Of a stretch of DNA of 64,000 nt, positions 1-9,076 are shown piece after piece. Position numbers and translations under genes: made by a program. Numbering within the stretch: the stretch's first letter is position 1; the number at the start of each line of letters is the position of its first letter. Under the pieces are notes generated by a model. The model made no database searches and had not been told where the DNA came from. It worked only from the letters and a program-made list of their open reading frames with translations. Source of the stretch: Lachnospiraceae bacterium (GTDB lineage: Bacteria > Bacillota > Clostridia > Lachnospirales > Lachnospiraceae); assembly GCA_015057035.1 (NCBI GenBank), contig SVFC01000011.1:1-64000 (forward strand). The letters run 5' to 3'.

Positions 1-540
1 CTTGCCGCTGTGGGTGCTGCTGTACTTGCTGCTGTACTTGCTGACTCGCTTGCTGCTGTACTTGCTGCTGTACTTGCCGCTGTACTTGCTGCTGTACTTG
101 CTGACTCGCTTGCTACTGTACTTGCTGCTGTTGATGCTGCTGTGCTTGCTGCTTCACTTGCTGCAGTACTTGCTGCTGTGCTTGCCGCTGTACTTGCTGA
201 CTCGCTTGCTGCTGTACTTGCTGCGGTACTTGCTGCTTCACTTGCTGCTGTACTTGCCGCTTCACTTGCTGCGGCACTTGCTGCTGTGCTTGCTGCTGTA
301 CTTGCTTCTGTACTTGCCGCGGTGCTTGCTGCGGTGCTTGCTGCTGTACTTGCTACTGTGCTTGCTGCTGTACTTGCTTCTGTACTTGCCGCGGTGCTTG
401 CTGCGGTGCTTGCTGCTGTACTTGCTACTGTGCTTGCTGCTGTTGATGCTGCGGTACTTGCTGCTTCACTTGCCGCTGTGCTTGCTGCTGTACTTGCTAC
501 TTCACTTGCTACCAGTGATTCGCTTGCACTTGTTGAAGCT
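1..540 (-). repeat. Low-complexity AAST/AASV/AASE codon repeat
   Basis: About 540 bp are built from variants of a 12-bp unit that reads AGC-AAG-TAC on minus-strand DNA and translates as A-S-T-A (with V or E in place of T) in the frame of the giant protein. The same DNA gives apparent Leu/Ala ORFs on the plus strand, which are shadows. The repeat continues past the window edge and would be prone to slippage and assembly collapse. Confidence 0.85.
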
Positions 541-3500
541 GCAACGCTTGCTGTATCTTCAAGTAATCCCCATGCAATTAATTTTGCGAATACTGCATCC
601 TGGAGTTCACCAATTGCTTCACTTAAGAGTAATACTCCTTCGTCTACCTTTGCGCCAACTTCGCTACTGAAGTGTTCATCTAATACTGAGCCTCTGAATT
701 CGCTCATCATAGCACTTACTGACTTGTACTGGCTAATTGTTTCACTTGAAGCTGCTTCTGAAATTACTTCACTTACTGCTTCACTTAATTCTTCATTAAG
801 ATGTGCGCTAAGTGAGTGGTATTCACTTACATTTTCACTTGTTAATGCTTCACTCTTAACTGTGCTTAATAATTCGCTTGCGCTTGTGCTTAATGATTCT
901 ACTCTATCAAGAGCATTTTCTAACTTACCTTCCGCACGGTCTGTAATGAAATCTTTGATATCGCCAAATTTATCTAATACATCATGGAAGTGATCGCTAA
1001 GTGCTTCACTTAATCTGTCATGTACTGATTCTAACTTATCAAGAATTTCATCTGTATATTCGCTATTTGCTGCAGCTGTAGACTGAAGTTCGCTTAAAAC
1101 TTCACTTGCTTTTTCACTTACTGCTTCACTTAATGCTACACTTGCAGATGCAATTTCACTAAGTTTTTCACTGGTCTTTTCGCTCGCTACTTCGCTTACA
1201 GTTTCACTTATCGCAGTACTTGCTGACGCAATTTCACTAAGTTTTTCGCTTACTTTTTCGCTTGCTGCTTCACTTAATGCATCTTTTGCAGATGTAATTT
1301 CACTAAGTTTTTCGCTTGTTTTTTCACTGATATATTCGCTAGCTGCTGTACTTAAAGACTCTTTTGCGGAATCTCTTAATGATTCAAATGCGCTGATTGA
1401 TTCACTTACTGCTACACTTGCTGATGCACTAAGTGATACAACATCACTTGCTTTTTCACTAGCGATAGCACTTACAGATTCGCTAGCTGAGTGAACATTA
1501 CTCAACACCTGGCTTACCTGTTCGCTAAATTTTTCACTAGCAGATGTACTTACTGCAACACTTAATGAAACTGCAGCTTCTTTTACATCTGATTTGATTC
1601 CAGTCATTACTTCGCTGAACATTTCCTCATTGAGGAAGATTTCACTTGCTGCTGTCTTTAATGAAGAAAGCTTATCTTCTAACGCCTGAAGTTTTTCTGA
1701 TGTAAACTGTCCTGTTAAAAGTTCTTCAATGTTGCCGTTCTTGATTAATTCAATCGCTTTCGCTAAATCAAGTCCAGATAATACTTCAGCTACAAGTTCA
1801 TTTAATAATGTATCAATCAGTGCCTGTGCCTCAGCTGTTGCATTCTCAATAGCTTCGTTCGCATTCTTATCTACGATGTCCTTCAGGCCTTCTAATCCCT
1901 CTACAACGAAATCAGCCAATTCACTTGGTAATTTTTCATAAATCTCACCAGTTACTAACTCACTTGTGCTTGCATATAAAGACTCAATTTCTGTCTTGAT
2001 TTCACTCTTAACCTGGCTATCTAATGTGCTAATTGCTTCACTTGCATATTCACTAGCAGATGTACTTGCTGCAGCGCTTAAAGAAATTGCAGCTTCTTTT
2101 ACATCTGATTTAATGCCGGTCATTACTTCACTGAACACTTCTTCGTTAAGGAAAATCTCGCTTGCTGCAGCGCCTAATGAAGAAAGCTTATCTACTAAAG
2201 AATCCTTGTCTGTAGTTGTAAGACCACTTACCAATTCTTCAAGTTTCTCTGTTGTAAGCTGTCCTGATAACAATTCTTCAAAGTTACCGCTTAAGATTAA
2301 TTCAAGAGCTTCTCCTAAATCAAGCTGTGATAAAGCATCTGCTATAAGTTCATTTAATAATGTACCAATCAGAAGCTGTGTCTCGATGTTTACGTTATCG
2401 AGAGCTTCACTTGCGTTCTTATCTACGATACCTGTCAGTGTTTCTAATCCTTCTACGATAAAATCAGCTAATTCGCTTGGCATTCTATCATAAATTTCAC
2501 CAGTTACTAACTCGCTGGTGCTTGCAATTGCTGAATCGATTTCACTTGTAATCTCACTTGCTGAATCACTAATTGCGTCACTGATTGCATTGCTAATAAC
2601 TGTGCTGAGCGACTCACTTGCTGCTACACTTAAGCTTGTTGCTGCACTTGCTAATCCACTTGCTACTCCACTTGCAGCTTCACTTGCTACTGCACTTGCT
2701 AAATCTTTTACAGAGTTAAGTAAACTTGTTTCTGTACTTGCAATTGTACTTGCATCTTCAGACTGACTTTCTGATGCTAATAAAGAATTTGCAATCTTCG
2801 CATATGCTTCTGATTCAATAGCCGCACGTTCTGAAGCTAATTTTGCTTCATGAGCAACAATTGATTCGCTAATACGCTGGCTCTCTACTTCGCTTGCTTC
2901 TGTGCTTGCAACTTCAGATGCTGCTACCTTTTCACTGTGTGCTTCACTAGCGAAATCAAAAGTTCCATTTTCATTTACAGCTTTGATTACTTCACCAATA
3001 ACTTTATTTTCAAAGTCTTCTACAGCTATCTCTCCTGCATATTCTGCAACTGCATCTTCAATAAACGCTTTAATCTGTGATGCTGTTTTTTCGTATGACT
3101 CAGAAAGTTTTTCTGCAACTTCTGCTTCAATTGCAGCAATCGCCTCTTCCAAATTAAAGTCATCCATTCTAAGCGCAAAAGTAGCAACTTCCGATTTTTC
3201 TTCATATAAAGAAATTAATTCGCTAATTGCTGTACTTGCACTTGTGCTTACAGAATCAGCTGTAGACTCTAATGTGCTTGTTGCCTCACTTACGCTTTCA
3301 GAAATCTGTGTATAAACCGATTCACTAAGGCTTGCCATCTCGCTTGCGCTCTGGCTAGCCATTATGCTGGCATATGTCGAGGTTGTAGCCGAATCAGCAA
3401 TACTTTCTGATACAACTGTACTAAGTGATGCAGCTAAACTGCTCATTGTTGATCCAATTAAGCTTTCTCTAGCTGAGTCTCTTAAACTTGTGCTTTCTGA

Positions 3501-5813
3501 AGCACTTGCGAATAAACTTTCAGATACGCTTGTTGATTCAGAAAGAACCACAGATTCACTCGCTGATGCACTCATAACTCTGCTTTCACTTACACTCAAT
3601 GATACACTTGTATTCTTAAGTGCTAATGAATCAAGTAATGACTCAGAATGAAGTACACTTGCTGCTTCACTTGCTAATGTACTTGTTACTACAGATGTTT
3701 CTTCACTAACTACTGCAGATGTGCTTGCACTTACAGATTCAAGTTCTTTATATACTTCATATGCACTATTAATCTTATCAAAATTAAATCCATATTTTGT
3801 AAGGAGCCAAGCTTTTGCGGCTGTTTCTCCCATACCATGTGGTGCTTCTGAAAGCATTACATATTCGCTTAATGATGCACTTTCTGATGTAGATGTTGCC
3901 AAGCTTTCTTCTGTACTTGCTGCTACAGATTCACTTACTCTTACAGATTCGCTTAAAGATTCGCTTAAAGATTCACTAAGTTTTTCTGAAGCTACTTCGC
4001 TTGCTACTGTTGATGTACTTAATGATTCTGATTTCTGTGTACTTACAGATAAACTATCTTCTGTTGATTTTACTGCTGAAAGTGAAAGTGATGTTTCAAC
4101 GGAAGCAGCAACACTTGCATCGTGTTTTGCTACCTCTGAAAGAGATTCACTTGTGGATGTTGAAAGCGATTCTTTCTCGCTAACAGAAGTTGATTCCTTT
4201 GCACTTTCTACTAAGTATGCTGAAAGTGAAACGCTATCGCTCTCGCTTGCTACTGTTGATTCCTTTGCACTTTCTACTAAATAAGCTGACAGAGAAACAC
4301 TATCCAAAACAGATGTAATAAGGCTTAATGATTCTGAAGTTGATGTACTTGTACTTGCTACTGTTGATGTACTTGTACTTGCTACTACTGATTCTGAAGC
4401 ACTTTCTGATTCTGATGCAGCTTCTGATACTGCTTCATTTGAGGCATATACAAGAGCCGCACTACCAGCCTTCACTGTTCCCCATCCATATGTATTTGCA
4501 AACCAAACGCCTGCCTCAAGGACATTCATACCGTGTGGCGCATTTTCAATCGCTTCTGAAGCAAATAATGCTTCGCTGGCTTTTGTTGAAGCTTCAAGGC
4601 TTTCTGCTGTACTAAGTGATGTGCTTGTTGATACAGATGCACTTGTTACTACAGAATCACTTGCGCTTACAGATGTTGAAACGCTTGCATTAATTCTAAC
4701 TTCTTCAGAAAGGACTTCGCTTGCTACAACACTTTCTGAGGCACTTTCTGATTCTGACTTCTCAGTTGATACTGCCTCATTTGAAGCATATACCAATGCT
4801 GCACTACCAGCCTTGATAATTCCCCATCCATATGTGTCTGCAAAATATTTTCCTGCATCCACTGTGTTCATACCATGTGGTGCATTAACAATTGCTTCTG
4901 ATGTAAATAATGATTCACTTGCAGCCTGACTTGCTTCTGTAGATGCTGCAAGGCTTTCTTCTGTACTAATAGATGTACTTGTTGAATCTGACAAACTAGC
5001 AACTGTTGAATCACTTAAACTTACAGATGTTGAAACGCTTGCATTTACTCTAACTTCTTCTGAAAGAGATTCGCTTGCTGATGTCACAACAGATTCACTT
5101 GTTGATGCACTTGTTGATTCCATGCTCTTATATACTGCTAAAGCACTATCCAATTTACCAAGTCCCATTGTGCTCGTAAAATACCAACCTGCTTCCACAT
5201 CATTCATTCCATGTTCTGCATTTGCATATACCATAGATTCGCTTGCAACTACGCTCTCTGAAACATATGTTGATAAGCTTTCACTTGCCACTGCACTTTC
5301 AGAAGCAGAAATACTCTGTGATGTTGATGCACTTGCATCTGCAGCAATTGATGTACTAGCAGAAGTACTTGTTGATGCACTTGTGCTTTCTGATGTGCTC
5401 TTTACTAAGGATTCACTTGCAGCCTGGCTTGCTTCTTCTTTGCCCCAGTACTCTGTTGCCTTTGCACTAGCTTCTGCCGCTGCTCTTGCCTTACCGAGCC
5501 ATCCTGTACCATACTGTGTTAAATAATATGCATACCACTGGTCATATGCCTGCTGCCATGTGTATCCATGACCAAGAACAGGTGCTCCTGCTCGATTAAG
5601 TCCTGGCATAGCTACTTCAGAAGCCAACTCCCATGTCTGTTCGCTTTCCACTGCTGAGGCAGAGGCCAGTTCTTCCACTTCTTCTAACTCTTCTTCTCTC
5701 TGTTCCAATTCCATTGCGTACATCATGTCAGTTTCTGTAACAATGCTAGCTCCGCCTACTACAGCTCCAACACCTGCAACGCCTTTTAAAATCTCATTTG
5801 CTTTGTTCTTCAT
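1..5813 (-). CDS. Giant Ser/Ala/Thr-rich repeat surface protein, N-terminal part (runs off left edge)
   Basis: The minus strand is open from an ATG at 5813 to the window edge: 1,937 codons with no stop. The ATG has an AAGAAGGG ribosome binding site. The N-terminus is Lys-rich (MKNKANEILK) followed by a Gly-rich hydrophobic stretch (GVAGVGAVVGGASIV) and an acidic segment, which reads as an atypical signal peptide. The body alternates long Ser-rich stretches (SESTSAS-type) with about five copies of a ~40-residue module (HGM..AG..F..TYGWG..AG.A..VY), then a 184-residue tandem repeat, helical SEKxSEKLSEIASAS repeats, and AAST/AASV low complexity at the window edge. Architecture resembles serine-rich adhesins that are glycosylated and exported by accessory Sec. 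That role is inference; no LPXTG is visible because the C-terminus lies outside the window. Confidence 0.85.
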   Translation of the reverse strand, partial: MKNKANEILKGVAGVGAVVGGASIVTETDMMYAMELEQREEELEEVEELASASAVESEQTWELASEVAMPGLNRAGAPVLGHGYTWQQAYDQWYAYYLTQYGTGWLGKARAAAEASAKATEYWGKEEASQAASESLVKSTSESTSASTSTSASTSIAADASASTSQSISASESAVASESLSTYVSESVVASESMVYANAEHGMNDVEAGWYFTSTMGLGKLDSALAVYKSMESTSASTSESVVTSASESLSEEVRVNASVSTSVSLSDSTVASLSDSTSTSISTEESLAASTEASQAASESLFTSEAIVNAPHGMNTVDAGKYFADTYGWGIIKAGSAALVYASNEAVSTEKSESESASESVVASEVLSEEVRINASVSTSVSASDSVVTSASVSTSTSLSTAESLEASTKASEALFASEAIENAPHGMNVLEAGVWFANTYGWGTVKAGSAALVYASNEAVSEAASESESASESVVASTSTSTVASTSTSTSESLSLITSVLDSVSLSAYLVESAKESTVASESDSVSLSAYLVESAKESTSVSEKESLSTSTSESLSEVAKHDASVAASVETSLSLSAVKSTEDSLSVSTQKSESLSTSTVASEVASEKLSESLSESLSESVRVSESVAASTEESLATSTSESASLSEYVMLSEAPHGMGETAAKAWLLTKYGFNFDKINSAYEVYKELESVSASTSAVVSEETSVVTSTLASEAASVLHSESLLDSLALKNTSVSLSVSESRVMSASASESVVLSESTSVSESLFASASESTSLRDSARESLIGSTMSSLAASLSTVVSESIADSATTSTYASIMASQSASEMASLSESVYTQISESVSEATSTLESTADSVSTSASTAISELISLYEEKSEVATFALRMDDFNLEEAIAAIEAEVAEKLSESYEKTASQIKAFIEDAVAEYAGEIAVEDFENKVIGEVIKAVNENGTFDFASEAHSEKVAASEVASTEASEVESQRISESIVAHEAKLASERAAIESEAYAKIANSLLASESQSEDASTIASTETSLLNSVKDLASAVASEAASGVASGLASAATSLSVAASESLSTVISNAISDAISDSASEITSEIDSAIASTSELVTGEIYDRMPSELADFIVEGLETLTGIVDKNASEALDNVNIETQLLIGTLLNELIADALSQLDLGEALELILSGNFEELLSGQLTTEKLEELVSGLTTTDKDSLVDKLSSLGAAASEIFLNEEVFSEVMTGIKSDVKEAAISLSAAASTSASEYASEAISTLDSQVKSEIKTEIESLYASTSELVTGEIYEKLPSELADFVVEGLEGLKDIVDKNANEAIENATAEAQALIDTLLNELVAEVLSGLDLAKAIELIKNGNIEELLTGQFTSEKLQALEDKLSSLKTAASEIFLNEEMFSEVMTGIKSDVKEAAVSLSVAVSTSASEKFSEQVSQVLSNVHSASESVSAIASEKASDVVSLSASASVAVSESISAFESLRDSAKESLSTAASEYISEKTSEKLSEITSAKDALSEAASEKVSEKLSEIASASTAISETVSEVASEKTSEKLSEIASASVALSEAVSEKASEVLSELQSTAAANSEYTDEILDKLESVHDRLSEALSDHFHDVLDKFGDIKDFITDRAEGKLENALDRVESLSTSASELLSTVKSEALTSENVSEYHSLSAHLNEELSEAVSEVISEAASSETISQYKSVSAMMSEFRGSVLDEHFSSEVGAKVDEGVLLLSEAIGELQDAVFAKLIAWGLLEDTASVAASTSASESLVASEVASTAASTAASEAASTAASTAASTVASTAASTAASTAASTEASTAASTVASTAASTAASTAASTEASTAASTAASAAASEAASTAASEAASTAASTAASESASTAASTAASTAASEAASTAASTAASTVASESASTAASTAASTAASTAASESASTAASTAAPTAA
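1540..2542 (-). repeat. Two direct copies of a ~184-residue domain
   Basis: Inside the giant ORF, 1540-1990 and 2056-2542 are diverged direct repeats. Anchors are GCAGATGTACTT at 1540 and 2056, GAAGAAAGCTTATCT at 1663 and 2179, and CAGTTACTAA at 1949 and 2501. The offset changes from 516 to 552 bp, so the second copy carries a net 36-bp (12-codon) insertion. The encoded protein contains VMTGIKSDVKEAA, LVTGEIYEKLPSELADF and VDKNANEAIEN and is predicted to be helical. Confidence 0.8.
3745..5590 (-). repeat. Five dispersed copies of a ~40-residue HGM/YGWG module
   Basis: Within the giant protein, copies lie near plus coordinates 5440-5590 (residues ~80-125, divergent), 5120-5235, 4770-4893, 4437-4545 and 3745-3855. 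The two best copies share NAPHGMN, then AG.(Y/W)FA(N/D)TYGWG, then KAGSAALVYASNEAVS. The others keep HGM(N/G), an aromatic F/W about eight residues later, YG or MG plus G, and A..VY. Each copy is followed by a Ser-rich stretch, so the protein reads as folded beads on a Ser-rich string. I do not recognise the module as a named family. Confidence 0.8.
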
Positions 5814-5877
5814 TGGATTTTCCCTTCTTTAAGATAATATATATACTTCTAAAATTACTCATTACGTACCAATGTAG

Positions 5878-5907
5878 ATAATACGCCTTTCTTCTTATAT
5901 AAAGCAA
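5878..5907 (-). promoter_or_regulatory. Candidate promoter of the giant surface protein
   Basis: On the minus strand TTGCTT (5907-5902) and TATTAT (5883-5878) are separated by 18 bp, leaving a ~60-nt leader before the ATG at 5813. The spacing is one base above optimum, so this is a moderate candidate. Confidence 0.45.
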
Positions 5908-6045
5908 CTATAACATTTTCTTACATTGTACTTTTTTAAATACAATCCTTTGCCCCTTTAAAGCACTACTAAAATTTACGAAAAGTAGTAAAAAAACAGC
6001 TTTGTGAGCAACCTTTTTTCTGACAATTCGAGAATTTTTCATCCA

Positions 6046-6074
6046 TTGACTTTCTATATTTTTTCGACTATCAT
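6046..6074 (+). promoter_or_regulatory. Sigma-A promoter of the flavodoxin-fold gene
   Basis: TTGACT (6046-6051) and TATCAT (6069-6074) are separated by 17 bp. An AAGGGG ribosome binding site (6096-6101) lies 8 nt before the ATG at 6110. Confidence 0.75.
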
Positions 6075-6109
6075 TGGTGTAATAAGGCATATAAAAAGGG
6101 GATTTTTCT

Positions 6110-7507
6110 ATGAATATTTTAGTATTAAATGGCAGCCCAAAAGGGGAATACAGTATTACCTTACAGACTATGCGTTTTTTAGAATTGTTATATCCAGAAC
6201 ATACTTTTGAAGTGTTACACGTAGGTCAGAAGATTCGAAGTTTAGAAAAAGACTTCTCTGAAACTAAGACTGCTATTGCAAAAGCAGACGTTCTACTCTT
6301 CTCTTACCCTGTATACACTTTTATCGCACCTTATCAGTTACATCGTTTTATTGAGTTGATGAAGGAACACCACATAGATGTTACAGGAAAAATTGCTACA
6401 CAGATTACTACTTCAAAGCATTTCTATGATGTTACAGCACATCGCTATGTTCAGGATAACTGCCAGGAAATGGGAATGAAATACATCCGCGGGCTTTCTG
6501 CGGATATGGAAGACCTTCCTACAGAAAAAGGACAGGCTGAGGCGAAGAAGTTCTGGGAACATTTTCTGTGGTGCGTGGAAAAAGGGATTTATGAGCCATG
6601 CTATTTGAAAAACACTGTACCAGCCCACAAACCAGTAACCACCTTAATTCCAGCCACCTTTTCTACAATGGGTGACAGCGCAGACACTTGCGCTACCACA
6701 CCTGCTACCAAGAAAGACGGTGATGTAGTTATCGTCGCAGATACCACTTCAGAAAACGCACAGCTGAATGCAATGATTGCACGTTTCCAGAATAAACTTG
6801 GTGTAAAGAGCCGTATCGTAAATATCCAGGATTATCCTTTCAAAGGCGGATGTATCGGTTGCTTTAATTGTGCCGTAGATGGAACCTGTATTTACCAGGA
6901 TGGATTTGATTCCTTCCTTCGAGATAACATTCAAAAAGCAGATGCTATCATCTATGCTTTTTCCATTCAGGATCACTGCATGGGCTCCCGTTTCAAAATG
7001 TACGATGACCGCCAGTTCTGTAATGGTCACCGCACGGTAACTATGGGTATGCCTGTAGGTTATCTTATCAGTGGTAACTATTCCGAAGAGCAGAACTTAC
7101 AGATGATTCTGGAAGGACGCGCCCAAGTTGGCGGAAATATCTTAACAGGAATTGCCACCGATGAATTTGCACCAGATGAAACTATTGACGCTATGGTGGC
7201 TTCTTTGGAATATGCTTTGGAACATAAAAACACCCAGCCACAGAACTTCTATGGCGTAGGCGGTATGAAGATTTTCCGTGACTTGATCTATCAGATGCAG
7301 GGAATGATGAAAGCTGACTATAAATTTTTCAAGAAACATGATCAGTTTGACTTCCCACAGAAGAAAAAAGGAACCATTATCGGAATGTATTTCGTTGGAG
7401 CAATGCTTGCCAACAAATCTTTAAAGAGCAAAATTGGTAACCAGATGAATGAAGGTATGATTGCACCATACAAGAAGGTTCTGGACGATATTAGAAATCG
7501 CAAGTAA
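6110..7507 (+). CDS. Tandem flavodoxin-fold NAD(P)H-dependent oxidoreductase
   Basis: A 465-residue protein with two flavodoxin-like halves. Residues 1-165 begin ILVLNGSPKGEYS, the phosphate-binding loop of FMN reductases; residues 205-340 begin VVIVADTTSENAQ and contain a cysteine cluster C248, C251, C254, C260 (GCIGCFNCAVDGTC). That cluster resembles the one in iron-sulfur flavoproteins and NADPH-dependent FMN reductases. The C-terminal ~100 residues are unassigned. The likely role is cytosolic FMN-dependent electron transfer or reduction of quinone- or nitro-type compounds; the substrate is unknown. The gene is monocistronic with its own promoter and ends at a terminator shared with the convergent symporter gene. 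Confidence 0.8.
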   Translation: MNILVLNGSPKGEYSITLQTMRFLELLYPEHTFEVLHVGQKIRSLEKDFSETKTAIAKADVLLFSYPVYTFIAPYQLHRFIELMKEHHIDVTGKIATQITTSKHFYDVTAHRYVQDNCQEMGMKYIRGLSADMEDLPTEKGQAEAKKFWEHFLWCVEKGIYEPCYLKNTVPAHKPVTTLIPATFSTMGDSADTCATTPATKKDGDVVIVADTTSENAQLNAMIARFQNKLGVKSRIVNIQDYPFKGGCIGCFNCAVDGTCIYQDGFDSFLRDNIQKADAIIYAFSIQDHCMGSRFKMYDDRQFCNGHRTVTMGMPVGYLISGNYSEEQNLQMILEGRAQVGGNILTGIATDEFAPDETIDAMVASLEYALEHKNTQPQNFYGVGGMKIFRDLIYQMQGMMKADYKFFKKHDQFDFPQKKKGTIIGMYFVGAMLANKSLKSKIGNQMNEGMIAPYKKVLDDIRNRK

Positions 7508-7531
7508 TGATAGACCGAATAATAACAGTAA

Positions 7532-7566
7532 AAAAGGTTAGACGCATTAAAACGTCTAACCTTTTT
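7532..7566. terminator. Bidirectional intrinsic terminator
   Basis: A 13-bp stem (AAAAGGTTAGACG with its complement CGTCTAACCTTTT) around an 8-nt loop, with A-run and T-run flanks, lies between the convergent genes ending at 7507 and 7584. It can serve both strands. Confidence 0.9.
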
Positions 7567-7583
7567 TATTCTACACTACTCTA

Positions 7584-8999
7584 TTATTCTGTTATTTGTC
7601 CACGTCGTTCTCGAAGTTCTGCAGTTACCTGCTCCTTTAATTCCTTAGGATATTTGATGAACAACAATGGAATGATATAAAGGACCGCACCAATGGCTGG
7701 TCCTAACATAAACAATGGCCAAATCCATGTGTGGAACTGCTGTGACAGTTCTGCACCATTTGCTACTGCTTCTGCATCATATGCCAGAATAGACAATAAC
7801 GCCCCTGCAATAACTGTATTCAATGCAGTGGAAATCTTGTCACAAAAAGTCTGAGCTGCGAAGGTAATCGCCTCAGCACGTTTTCCCGTCTTCCATTCCA
7901 TATAGTCGATGGAATCGCCCCACAACGCAGTTCTTGCAATCCCAAACATACTACCTGGAATACTCCCTATACCAAAGACAATCATAGCAAACCAGATACG
8001 ATTTCCTTCAAATCCAATCAAGAATGCGATTACTCGCATAACTACTGTTACTACATTTGCCCAAATAAGAACATTTTTCATGCCACCAATCTTCTGGGAT
8101 ATTTTTGCAGTGAAGAACATTCCCACACCGTTAAACATATATGCAAAGGCATAAAACATAGTCATAATGGTAAGGCCTCCAACTTCTTCCCCTAACAAGT
8201 TGGCAGATACCTTGTGTTCAAAAAAATACTGCGCTGGTACTGTTAATGACAAACCATTCAAGATATTTCCAAGAAGTACCAACATAACAATTTTATTAGA
8301 AAACAGCATTTTTAAGTTTTCCTTAAAAGATGTAGCTGTTGTTTCTTCTGTGGTCTGGATACGCTCCTTTGCTTTGGAGGAAAGCATAGAAATCGCCATA
8401 CCACCTACACCAAATACAACGGCTCCACCCAGATAAATCCACTTTCTCTCAACGCCCTGCTGTAGCAATGCGTCCATGACTGTTGGAAACATACCAACTG
8501 CACCAAATCCAAATGCAGCAAAAATTCTACCCCACTGTGATAAGTGTTCACGCTCGTCTGGAGAGTCTGTCATAACAGATGTCATACTCCACATAGATAC
8601 GTCCTGCACTGTAAAAATCATGTCATATGCCAGATACAGAATCAACACATAGATTGCTTTAGGCAGATCTCCCTGAAATCCCCAGTCTGTAAACAGAAGC
8701 ACAATAATGATTCCAATAAATATTGGTGTTGCACGCAATAACGGACGGAATTTCTCGCCATTTTTAAAACGATGTCTGTCAATAACAGTTCCGATAATTG
8801 GATCATTGACAGAATCCCACACCCTTGCAATCCCCAATACAATACCGATGATGTAACCTTCCACATACAACACGTCTGTACAGAAGTTCATAAACCAGTT
8901 CATCATCAACGCACAGGACAGGTTCTGTCCAAAAATACCAAAGTAATAGGCCCAGGCCTCTTTTTTCGGCACTCGATTCATAACAAATCCCCCTTTCAT
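7584..8999 (-). CDS. GPH-family (MelB-like) sugar:cation symporter
   Basis: A 471-residue protein with about 12 membrane segments. The N-terminal signature ARVWDSVNDPIIGTVIDR and a Lys/Arg-rich loop with EKFRPLL are typical of glycoside-pentoside-hexuronide:cation symporters (MFS superfamily). It would import a sugar with Na+ or H+. The neighbourhood holds no glycosidase, so the substrate is open. Two starts are possible: ATG at 8999 and ATG at 8981 (MNRVPKKE). Both have a perfect ribosome binding site (AAGGGG and AAAGGGGG, each 7 nt upstream). The internal one fits the usual family N-terminus better. Confidence 0.85.
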   Translation of the reverse strand: MKGGFVMNRVPKKEAWAYYFGIFGQNLSCALMMNWFMNFCTDVLYVEGYIIGIVLGIARVWDSVNDPIIGTVIDRHRFKNGEKFRPLLRATPIFIGIIIVLLFTDWGFQGDLPKAIYVLILYLAYDMIFTVQDVSMWSMTSVMTDSPDEREHLSQWGRIFAAFGFGAVGMFPTVMDALLQQGVERKWIYLGGAVVFGVGGMAISMLSSKAKERIQTTEETTATSFKENLKMLFSNKIVMLVLLGNILNGLSLTVPAQYFFEHKVSANLLGEEVGGLTIMTMFYAFAYMFNGVGMFFTAKISQKIGGMKNVLIWANVVTVVMRVIAFLIGFEGNRIWFAMIVFGIGSIPGSMFGIARTALWGDSIDYMEWKTGKRAEAITFAAQTFCDKISTALNTVIAGALLSILAYDAEAVANGAELSQQFHTWIWPLFMLGPAIGAVLYIIPLLFIKYPKELKEQVTAELRERRGQITE

Positions 9000-9042
9000 T
9001 CGCTTTCCCCTTATGAATGTTTCTTTTTCATAATTATAACAT

Positions 9043-9070
9043 AAAAAAACGCCGGCATAAAGCCGACGTT
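9043..9070 (-). terminator. Intrinsic terminator of the CmpB-like gene
   Basis: On the minus strand AACGTCGGC, loop TTTAT, GCCGGCGTT, then a T-run. It lies just after the stop at 9077 and before the symporter start at 8999. Confidence 0.88.
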
Positions 9071-9076
9071 ATCTTT

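Noticed and set aside
2-993. Plus-strand Leu/Ala-rich ORFs (2-670 and 10-993)
   Set aside because: They are shadows of the minus-strand AAST repeat: no ribosome binding site, extreme two-letter composition, and the minus frame is open for 1,937 codons with a proper start.
1729-5526. Series of plus-strand Ser/Ala/Leu-rich ORFs across the giant gene
   Set aside because: All lie antisense to the giant ORF, lack start signals, and their composition is explained by reverse translation of Ser-rich codons.
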